From Terriglobia bacterium (GTDB taxonomy: Bacteria; Acidobacteriota; Terriglobia; Bryobacterales; Bryobacteraceae): a DNA stretch of 47,807 bases. Below, piece by piece: positions 41,237 to 47,807 of this stretch. The notes below the pieces were generated by a model. The model was not told the origin of the DNA, did no database searches, and saw only the letters and a program-made list of their open reading frames with translations. A program made the translations under genes and the position numbers. Location: positions 1 through 47,807 of the forward strand of contig JANYDS010000025.1 in NCBI GenBank assembly GCA_025363475.1, written 5' to 3'. The stretch's first letter is position 1. The number at the start of each line of letters is the position of its first letter.

Positions 41237-43490
41237 CCGTCGGGTACCCGCGCCCCTGTTTGCGGCCACTATTCTTCTGAGCGCGTTCCTGTTGTTTCAG
41301 GTACAGCCGTTGATCGCCAAACTGATTCTGCCGTGGTTCGGCGGCTCGGCGGCTGTGTGGACCAGCTGCATGCTCTTTTTCCAGATGGCCCTGCTGGGCG
41401 GTTACGGCTATGCGCACTGGCTGAACGGGCAATCGCCCAAACGCCAGACCACCGTGCATATGATTCTCATGGCGGTGAGCTTTGCCGCCCTGCCGATACT
41501 GCCCTCTCCTTTGTGGAAGCCACACGGTGCGGATGACCCTCTGCTGCGCATCCTGGGCTTACTGGCCGCAACCGTTGGCCTGCCCTATTTCCTGCTGTCT
41601 TCAACCAGTCCGCTGTTGCAGACGTGGTATTCGCGGTCAAATGGCGGCGCGTTGCCGTACCGGTTTTTTGCTCTCTCGAATGCCGGGTCGATGCTGGGAT
41701 TGCTCACCTATCCGGTGTTTGTGGAACCTTATCTGACCAACCAGCAACAGGCGTGGATGTGGTCCGGCTCGTACGTTGCTTTCGTGGTGGTTTGTTCAGT
41801 GGTGGCGTGGATGTCGCGCGGGTTCCAGCCGGCAGCTGAAGTTACATCCAATGCCGCTCCCTCCATTGCGCCCTCATGGGCAGACTGGCTGATCTGGATG
41901 GGGCTGGCTGCCAGCGCTTCGGCCCTGCTGCTGGCGATCACGAATCACCTGACGCAGAATGTCGCCGCGATTCCGTTCCTGTGGGTGCTGCCGCTCAGTC
42001 TTTATCTGCTCAGTTTCATCCTCTGTTTCGACAGCGATCGGTGGTATAGCCGCTGGCTGTTTACCCGCCTGGCCGCCGTGGCGCTGCCAGCACTGGCTTA
42101 CGCGATTTCCAGCCAGAGCAATATTTCTGATCTGAAGATTGCCCTGCCCTTCTTCTGCGCAGCACTGTTTGTGCTGTTCATGGTTTTCCATGGCGAACTG
42201 GCCCGCAGACGCCCGGCACCGGCGTTTCTGACCTCGTTCTATCTGATGGTTTCAGTGGGTGGAGCGGTGGGCGGATTGCTGATTGGTTTCGCCGCACCCT
42301 ATCTGTTGAATGCACTCTACGATCTGCAGATTGTGGTTTGCCTGGCGGCTTTCCTGCTGTTGTATCTGTTGTGGCGGGGCCGTGACAAAAGCGCAACCGC
42401 GACGTCGGCCGCCTTCCTTGATGAGCCGTATGACAAGGTCATCATCACGACTCTGACAGGCGTCATGCTGGCCTATATCGGCTGGCGCTTCTATCAGGCG
42501 AAGGCGGGTGGAGTGGCTTTCCTGAGCGCTCCCCATGACACCACAATTTTGCTGAGCATCACGGGCGTACTGGCGGTGTATGTTTTGTGGCGCGGGCGTG
42601 ATTCGGTGAATGAGGGCATTGCCATGTTCGCCATCGCGGCGGGGCTTGCCGTCGGCATGTCCGGCTTCCTGATCCGTGACACCTATAACGGGGTTCGCGA
42701 TTCGCGTGTGCTCGTACGCAATTTCTATGGCGCGCTGCATGTTTATGACGGGGATTCTGATGGCAAGATGGGCCCGGTGCGCACGCTGAAACACGGGACC
42801 ATCGACCATGGCGAAGAGTTCCAGTGGCCACAGAACAGCCGCTTCGCAACCACCTACTATTCGATTCAGTCGGGCGTGGGCCGGGCACTGCGTACGCTGC
42901 AGGTACAGGGTCCGCTGAACGTGGGTGTGGTGGGTCTGGGCGCGGGTACCCTTTCAACATACGGGCGGCCGATTGATCACTACACGATTTACGACATCAA
43001 TCCCCTGGTGATCGATATCGCGCAGAAGGAATTCCGCTTCCTGCGGCAGACGATGGCCTCCAAGAAACTCGTTCTGGGCGATGCACGGCTGTCGCTGGAG
43101 ACCGGATCCGAAGCGCAGTTCGACCTGCTGGCGGTGGATGCGTTTTCGGGGGATGCAATACCTGTTCATCTGCTGACTCGTGAGGCGTTCGCTCTCTACT
43201 GGCGGAAGTTGAAACCTGACGGTGTGCTGGCGGTTCACGTGTCGAACCGATTCCTGAATCTGGGGCCTGTGGTGGCGCTGGCGGCGGAAGAAACAGGCAG
43301 GACGGCGCGCATGGTCAGCAACGAAGAGGATTCAGGCACCGAAGTGGCAGCGGCGGACTGGGTGCTGATCAGCAACCGGCCCGGGTTCTTCGATCAGGAA
43401 GAGACTAAGGTGGGGACGAAAATCGCCCCAATTCCGGGTCTGCGTGTCTGGACCGACGATTACAGCAACCTTTACAAGATTCTGCGCTAA
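41220..43490 (+). CDS. Membrane-fused spermidine-synthase-like protein
   Basis: 756 residues. About eleven helices in two groups (about 12-235, then 245-480) precede an extracytoplasmic or cytoplasmic Rossmann methyltransferase-like domain (about 560-700): VGVVGLGAGTLSTYG, YDINPLVIDIAQKEFRFL and FDLLAVDAFSGDAIPVHLLTREAF, the signature of the spermidine synthase superfamily. The acidic SAM-binding motif is intact, so aminopropyl transfer or methylation is possible. The first helix starts at residue 12 (APLFAATILLSAFLLFQVQPLIAKLILPWFGG). The only start that fits is TTG 41220 inside the acyl-CoA dehydrogenase gene. Function unproven; these fusions are common in soil bacteria. Confidence 0.83.
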   Translation: MPLTNNRRVPAPLFAATILLSAFLLFQVQPLIAKLILPWFGGSAAVWTSCMLFFQMALLGGYGYAHWLNGQSPKRQTTVHMILMAVSFAALPILPSPLWKPHGADDPLLRILGLLAATVGLPYFLLSSTSPLLQTWYSRSNGGALPYRFFALSNAGSMLGLLTYPVFVEPYLTNQQQAWMWSGSYVAFVVVCSVVAWMSRGFQPAAEVTSNAAPSIAPSWADWLIWMGLAASASALLLAITNHLTQNVAAIPFLWVLPLSLYLLSFILCFDSDRWYSRWLFTRLAAVALPALAYAISSQSNISDLKIALPFFCAALFVLFMVFHGELARRRPAPAFLTSFYLMVSVGGAVGGLLIGFAAPYLLNALYDLQIVVCLAAFLLLYLLWRGRDKSATATSAAFLDEPYDKVIITTLTGVMLAYIGWRFYQAKAGGVAFLSAPHDTTILLSITGVLAVYVLWRGRDSVNEGIAMFAIAAGLAVGMSGFLIRDTYNGVRDSRVLVRNFYGALHVYDGDSDGKMGPVRTLKHGTIDHGEEFQWPQNSRFATTYYSIQSGVGRALRTLQVQGPLNVGVVGLGAGTLSTYGRPIDHYTIYDINPLVIDIAQKEFRFLRQTMASKKLVLGDARLSLETGSEAQFDLLAVDAFSGDAIPVHLLTREAFALYWRKLKPDGVLAVHVSNRFLNLGPVVALAAEETGRTARMVSNEEDSGTEVAAADWVLISNRPGFFDQEETKVGTKIAPIPGLRVWTDDYSNLYKILR

Positions 43491-43509
43491 AAGGGGTCTG
43501 TCCCCTTTT
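43489..43509. terminator. Bidirectional terminator between convergent genes
   Basis: AAAAGGGG-TCTGT-CCCCTTTT, a perfect eight-base stem with a five-base loop. The A run and T run make it a rho-independent terminator in both directions. The stem begins inside the stop codon of the spermidine-synthase-like gene and precedes the end of the YihY gene. Confidence 0.75.
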
Positions 43510-43517
43510 CCTCAGAA

Positions 43518-44366
43518 TTAGGTGTGGGGGTCGAGTCCGGCACGTTCGATTTCGCCGTTGAACGCGCAGCCGAAGAGGTTGATGGCAGCCAGCACGTACA
43601 TCCAGACCAGTAGCGCGATACTGGTGCCAATGCTGCCGTAGAGCAGGTTGTAATTGGTGATGTTGCGGACGTACCAGGCGAAGACCACGGTGGCCACCAT
43701 CCAGAGTATTGTGGCGAGTATAGCGCCCGGCCACACGGCTTTCCACGTCTGTTTGCGGTAGGGTCCGTAGTAGTAGAGGATCGCGGTCAGCGATGATGTC
43801 GCCCCGAACGCGATGCCGTAGCGGACCAGGCGCGAGAGCAGCCGCCACAACACCGAATGTGGATGGAAGAAGGCTTCCACCTGACCGCCAAACAGGATCA
43901 GCGAGGTGGCTCCCAGCATCGGGATCGCCGCAAGGAAAACCAGCGCGATACCCGTCAGCATGTGACCGGGAATGGACCGGTTGCGGGGTACACGGTAAGC
44001 CGCGTTGTAACCATCGACCAGACTTTTGATGACGCTGGACGCTGCCCACAGTGAGAGGATGAACGCGACTACCAGGAGAGACACGGGACGCTGCCCGCGG
44101 TAGCGGAATTGCTGGAGCACGGCATCTTCCGTGCCCGGCGGCAGGATGCGCGAAAGAAAGCGGGCGGAGATGCGCTGGGCATAGTCCGCGCGGAAATCAA
44201 TGAGGACGGTGGTGATGGAAGTCAGGACCGGGAAGAGCGAGAGCAGCGCGGAGTAGGCGGCACCTTTGGCGATGGCGAACAGACCGTCGTCAAAACTTGA
44301 AACCAGCGTCTGGCGCAGGAGCCAGGGGAGATGCTTGAGACCACTAACTGGACTTGGCTGCGGCAC
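43518..44366 (-). CDS. YihY/BrkB-family membrane protein
   Basis: 282 residues with six predicted helices. The family motif is present in AKGAAYSALLSLFPVLTSITTV at the N-terminus and YYYGPYRKQTWKAVWPGAILATILW in the middle. The role of YihY proteins is not settled; they may transport or export envelope components. It overlaps the DedA gene by 23 bases and ends just after the bidirectional terminator. Confidence 0.88.
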   Translation of the reverse strand: MPQPSPVSGLKHLPWLLRQTLVSSFDDGLFAIAKGAAYSALLSLFPVLTSITTVLIDFRADYAQRISARFLSRILPPGTEDAVLQQFRYRGQRPVSLLVVAFILSLWAASSVIKSLVDGYNAAYRVPRNRSIPGHMLTGIALVFLAAIPMLGATSLILFGGQVEAFFHPHSVLWRLLSRLVRYGIAFGATSSLTAILYYYGPYRKQTWKAVWPGAILATILWMVATVVFAWYVRNITNYNLLYGSIGTSIALLVWMYVLAAINLFGCAFNGEIERAGLDPHT

Positions 44367-44994
44367 GGGCTTTGAAGGCCTCGATCACGATAGGCAGGAC
44401 GGAAATGACAACGATACCAATGACTACTTTCTCAAAGTTTTGTCGCACGATGGCAACCTGGCCGAGCTTGTAGCCGAGGGTGGTCATCGAAGCAATCCAC
44501 AAGCTTCCGCCAAAGAGGCTGAAGACCAGGAACTTGGGGTACGGCATGCGAGCGACACCAGAAATGAAGGGCGTGCAGGTACGGATGATAGGCACGAACC
44601 GCGCATAGACCACAGCCCGCGCGCCGTATTTTTCGTAAAATGCGTGGGTCCGCCGGAGGTTTTCCGGATTGAAGAAACGGGATTTGGGACGGTTGAAAAT
44701 ATGCGGGCCGGCTGCTCTGCCAAGGTAGTAACCGACATTATCACCAATGATGGCGGCACACATGAGCAGGCCCGCCAGAGCATAAACATTCACTCCGGCG
44801 GCACCACTGGCCACGCCGATGGTGAAGAGCAACGAATCGCCCGGAAGGAAACAGCCGATGAGCAGGCCGGTTTCGGCGAACACGATCCCAACCAGCGCAG
44901 CGGTCCCCAGGGGACTGGCCAGCAGATTTTGAACCAGTTGCAAGAGGCGGTCGCCGTTATAGAGCGACTGCAGAAAATCAACGACCGCCTGCAT
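44344..44994 (-). CDS. DedA-family membrane protein
   Basis: 216 residues. The conserved ETGLLIGCFLPGDSLLF and the ARFVPIIRTCTPFISGVARM motif, with the functional Arg residues, mark a SNARE-associated/DedA protein. Several DedA members flip undecaprenyl phosphate or phosphatidylethanolamine, or set membrane potential; substrate is not readable here. It starts two bases after the PpiD-like gene and overlaps the YihY gene, so the three form one operon. Confidence 0.93.
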   Translation of the reverse strand: MQAVVDFLQSLYNGDRLLQLVQNLLASPLGTAALVGIVFAETGLLIGCFLPGDSLLFTIGVASGAAGVNVYALAGLLMCAAIIGDNVGYYLGRAAGPHIFNRPKSRFFNPENLRRTHAFYEKYGARAVVYARFVPIIRTCTPFISGVARMPYPKFLVFSLFGGSLWIASMTTLGYKLGQVAIVRQNFEKVVIGIVVISVLPIVIEAFKARAAAKSS

Positions 44995-44996
44995 GC

Positions 44997-46937
44997 TTAG
45001 CTTTTCGTCGTGTAGTTCTTGATGACTCGGGTTACAACGTCCTGATTGACCTTGAGTTTGCCTTCTTCTTCAAGGCGCTTCTTAAGGCCGTCTTCGAAAA
45101 GCTGGGCACGGTCACGGCCGCGCTGTTGTTTGAGTTCCGTGCGCAGAGCAGGGGCTGCCACAGCCAGACCCGAGAGGTCTGCCGCAGTTTTCGCCATGAC
45201 CTTGGCGACGGCTTTGCCGCCGGGAACGTCAACCGGGCCGACGAGGGCACCTTCGGGTTTGGTGAACGCGTCAGTCAGTGTAGCGGCTTGGCCAATTCCT
45301 TCAATCGCAGCTTCGCGGTTGGAATCGCCGGAGACTTTGACTTCCATGCCGATGGACTTGGCGGCCTTCTCGATATCCTCACCCATCGCGTGGGTTTTGG
45401 CAAGCAGGTCACTCAGTTTAGTGGCCAGGATGGATTGAAGTTTGTTCACGCTGGCGCGGGTGTGAGCTTCATCCACAGCCTCTTCATACGTTGCCGGATG
45501 AACGGGCTGGTATTCGGTTACGATTGCAAGGGCGGCTCGGCCACCGGGCAGAGCGACAGGGCCGGCTGTGACTTCGCCCTTGCGCAGAGGCGCGACGGCA
45601 TCGTTAAATTCTTTCGAGGTGCCGACTTCAGGAATGGCATCGCCAGCCTTGATGTTCTCGGCTTTAATGACAGTTGTGCCTGCGGCTTCGGCTGCCTTTT
45701 CGGGATGCGCAGGATCTTTACGCAGTTCGGCAACAACCTTGTCGGAGAGCTTCTGCATCTCTTCGCCGGCCTTGCGCATGGTGACCTGCATGGTGAGTTG
45801 GGGCTTCACTTCCTCAAAGGCCTGAAGGTGGGCCTGTTCATGCTGCGAAACCTGCAGGATGTGATAACCGTAAGTGGTTTTAACCAGACCACTCAGCTGC
45901 CCGACAGGCAGAGAGAAAGAGGCTTTTTCAAATTCGGGAACGGTCTGGCCTTTCACGATCCAGCCGAGTTCGCCGCCGTTGGCACCGGAACCGGGATCCT
46001 GTGAATTTTCCTTCGCCATTTTGGCGAAATCAGAACCACTCTGCAGCATCTTGAGCGTGATTTCCGCTTTGTTCTTCATGGCTGCGTCGTTGGTGGCGTC
46101 GGTCTTATAGAGGATGTGGCGCACGTTGACGCGTTCCGGGGTGCGGAACTTGTCCTGATCAGTGTTGTACTCGCGGCGGACCTCTTCTTCTTTAGGCTGG
46201 ATCGTGGCTGCGATGCGCATGGGATCGAGCATAATAATGGCGAGGCTGCGCCGTTCGGGGGCTTGGAAGGTGGTCTTGTGGGCGTCGTAATACGCACGGG
46301 TTTCCGCCGCGTTGGCTTCGCCTTCGGCGTGGTACTTGTCGTTGGTCAGCAGGACATATTGAACCTTGATCTTGTCGTTGCGGTGCCGGTATTCTTTTTC
46401 GACATCAGCGGATGAAACGACCACGCCGTCGCCAACGATCTGACGGAGGCGGTTGACCAGCACCTGGCGAGCGGTATCGTCGCGCAATTGCGTCATGGTG
46501 ACGCCCTGCTGCTGGAGCAGTGCTGAAAGGGTGGGGCCATCCACTTTGCCGTTTTTTACAAAATCGGGCGGGAGCGAATCGAGAATAGCGTTATCCGCTT
46601 CCGCGGTGCTGACCTTGATGCCGAGCCGGCCGGCTTCAAAAGCCATAGCGCGTTCAGAGATCATCTGCTGAATGATCTGAGGCACATAGATGGAAAGCAG
46701 CTCTGGCGGCATCTGGCGCGAGCGGGTCATATTCTGGACCACACGGGACACCTGGGAGACGGTCAGGTCATCCTTGCCGACCTTGGCGAGGACAGTCTGG
46801 TCACCGCCGGTGGGGCCGGAAAGGTCCTGGCCGGAGCCTGGGATCAGGTACGTGACCATGGAAAGGCCGACGAGGCCAAGTAAGGCCGACAAAGCGATCT
46901 TTACAGCCTTCTGCTGGCTGCGGAACAGATGAAACAT
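44997..46937 (-). CDS. PpiD/SurA-like periplasmic folding protein
   Basis: 646 residues: a single N-terminal anchor (about 13-34), a SurA-N-like chaperone region (about 45-180), and a parvulin rotamase domain at about 268-365 (VNVRHILYKT, GANGGELGWIVKGQTVPEFEKASFSLP, TTYGYHILQV). The C-terminal 270 residues form a second helical chaperone region. Members of this group sit at the outer face of the inner membrane and receive newly exported proteins. It is the first gene of the run with DedA and YihY. Confidence 0.9.
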   Translation of the reverse strand: MFHLFRSQQKAVKIALSALLGLVGLSMVTYLIPGSGQDLSGPTGGDQTVLAKVGKDDLTVSQVSRVVQNMTRSRQMPPELLSIYVPQIIQQMISERAMAFEAGRLGIKVSTAEADNAILDSLPPDFVKNGKVDGPTLSALLQQQGVTMTQLRDDTARQVLVNRLRQIVGDGVVVSSADVEKEYRHRNDKIKVQYVLLTNDKYHAEGEANAAETRAYYDAHKTTFQAPERRSLAIIMLDPMRIAATIQPKEEEVRREYNTDQDKFRTPERVNVRHILYKTDATNDAAMKNKAEITLKMLQSGSDFAKMAKENSQDPGSGANGGELGWIVKGQTVPEFEKASFSLPVGQLSGLVKTTYGYHILQVSQHEQAHLQAFEEVKPQLTMQVTMRKAGEEMQKLSDKVVAELRKDPAHPEKAAEAAGTTVIKAENIKAGDAIPEVGTSKEFNDAVAPLRKGEVTAGPVALPGGRAALAIVTEYQPVHPATYEEAVDEAHTRASVNKLQSILATKLSDLLAKTHAMGEDIEKAAKSIGMEVKVSGDSNREAAIEGIGQAATLTDAFTKPEGALVGPVDVPGGKAVAKVMAKTAADLSGLAVAAPALRTELKQQRGRDRAQLFEDGLKKRLEEEGKLKVNQDVVTRVIKNYTTKS

Positions 46938-46971
46938 TACGTGAGGAATCTCCTGGCGAACCCGAAACCTC

Positions 46972-47709
46972 CTATTGTAGCGCGACTGGTAACGCGACGA
47001 GATTTTCCGACGGTTGTGCGGAAGGGGGTGGAGCGGGGGCTGCGGAGGCTGTTGCGGCTGTATTCGGGCGGGCGGCGGAGTGGGTGGAAGCGGTTTGGCG
47101 AAACGAATTGGGTTTCATGGTAAATGGCCTTGTATCTATTGTTTGGCTGATTTGTGGTTGCCTGATTTCTTCAAGTTCTTTTTCGTGTTTTTTGCGTCTG
47201 TCCTGGATGCGGTCGAGTTCTTTTGAGTACTGCACGAGCTGGCGGGAGATGCGACCTTCGTAGCGGCCGAGTTTTTCGAAGGAATTTTCGTCTTCGCACC
47301 ACGTGCGGGCCTGGGCGACCATGGTTTCGGTTTCCTCGTCGTTGGAGGAATCGGGTCGGATGTTGGCGGAAACGCCGATAGCGATGATGTTGTTTTCGAT
47401 GACGACGATTCGGTTGAACCTGGTGTGGCAGTCGATGATTTTCTGGACGAACTGGCGTTCGGCTTCGTTGGCTGGTTTGTAGTCCTGGTAGAGCGCGGTG
47501 CTGAGTCGGCGGTAGGCTTCCAGTTCGTGGGTCTGGAGGAGCATGCGGTGCCCGGACTTACCGTGCTGGAAGGCGTTCATGGCGGCGCGAGCTTTGCCTT
47601 CTATGCTGGTTTGGGTGGCAGCGTCGGCCAGGTGCAGTTCTTTGGGGGTAGCTTTGCCGGGATTCGGAGTGGTTGCGTTTTTGATGGCCTTGCGGATGTG
47701 TGCTCTCAT
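46972..47709 (-). CDS. Unknown acidobacterial protein with EGKARAAMNAFQHG motif
   Basis: 245 residues from ATG 47707-47709, supported by AAAGG nine bases upstream; a longer frame to 47763 runs into the AT-rich promoter region. A basic N-terminus contains EGKARAAMNAFQHGKSGHRMLL, a motif of a family present in many copies in Acidobacteria and Planctomycetes. Then come two long helices (LVQYSKELDRIQDRRKKHEKELEEIRQ, coiled coil). The end is Pro/Ala-rich and low in complexity. The role is not known; the high copy number and the basic head suggest nucleic-acid binding, which is my inference only. Confidence 0.7.
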   Translation of the reverse strand: MRAHIRKAIKNATTPNPGKATPKELHLADAATQTSIEGKARAAMNAFQHGKSGHRMLLQTHELEAYRRLSTALYQDYKPANEAERQFVQKIIDCHTRFNRIVVIENNIIAIGVSANIRPDSSNDEETETMVAQARTWCEDENSFEKLGRYEGRISRQLVQYSKELDRIQDRRKKHEKELEEIRQPQISQTIDTRPFTMKPNSFRQTASTHSAARPNTAATASAAPAPPPSAQPSENLVALPVALQ

Positions 47710-47724
47710 TTTGTTGCCTTTCGG

Positions 47725-47795
47725 CTCAGATGCTAGTGTAGTGTCCCCTATATAAATATACATATTGTCGCCGATTATGGTACAAGAGTGGGCAT
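47725..47795 (-). promoter_or_regulatory. AT-rich upstream region of the 245-residue protein gene
   Basis: On the minus strand, TTGTAC is followed after about 19 bases by TATATT and TTTATA. This is much more AT-rich than the rest of the window and is the likely promoter region, but more than one -10 register is possible. Confidence 0.3.
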
Positions 47796-47807
47796 GGCAA
47801 GAAAGGC

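Overview
The window reads as a chromosomal segment of a soil-type acidobacterium, most likely close to Solibacter/Bryobacter (order Bryobacterales). This is inferred from lineage-typical families found together: a TIGR03435 protein, a 'VWFA-related' surface protein, an Oar-like TonB receptor without an obvious plug, a DUF6677-like protein beside signal peptidase I, and several PQQ-type beta-propeller proteins. No rRNA, tRNA or CRISPR array is visible.

Layout. 1-1400 is a worn accessory edge: the tail of an ISL3-type transposase, a VapBC-like toxin-antitoxin pair whose PIN toxin has an in-frame stop, a duplicated antitoxin fragment, and an orphan minimal nucleotidyltransferase. 1386-8684 (minus) is an operon-like run: tricorn-like S41 protease (broken by two stops and a frameshift), GTP-type PEP carboxykinase, a Tat-type Rieske protein and a quinoprotein dehydrogenase. 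8849-11350 (plus) has its own promoter and encodes a diheme cytochrome c overlapping a second quinoprotein dehydrogenase. Both dehydrogenases carry the Asp-X-Asp signature associated with lanthanide use. 11384-14500 holds a PilZ protein, an unknown protein and a secreted GH5/VCBS-repeat glycosidase. 14570-17207 is an ABC-2 exporter operon ending in a secreted protein that seems to start at CTG.

17306-22980 holds a small metallothionein, rplS-rnhB, a TPR protein, an FtsX/MacB-type permease without an adjacent ATPase, a TolC-type channel and two small conserved proteins. 23073-25802 encodes an HpnE-like hydroxysqualene dehydroxylase and two secreted proteins. 25887-29717 has a parvulin lipoprotein divergent from hemL plus a MscS channel fused to a cyclic-nucleotide-binding domain. 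29763-36953 (minus) is a cell-surface run: TIGR03435 protein, TonB receptor, VWA protein, LepB, DUF6677-like protein and a 48-residue membrane peptide. 37428-40053 encodes polysaccharide functions (GT2 and polyprenyl glycosylphosphotransferase). 40070-43490 has a glutaryl-CoA-dehydrogenase-like enzyme overlapping a membrane-fused spermidine-synthase-like protein. 43518-46937 (minus) is PpiD-like, DedA, YihY. The right edge holds a basic protein of unknown function.

Most of the window is ordinary chromosome with tightly packed, often ATGA-overlapping genes. The least ordinary signals are the quinoprotein pair with different redox partners, the multiply broken tricorn protease in an otherwise intact operon, several leaderless-looking starts (TTG/GTG six to seven bases after a -10 box), a two-hairpin repeat present twice directly behind plus-strand stops, the CTG start, and the coupled 48-residue membrane peptide.
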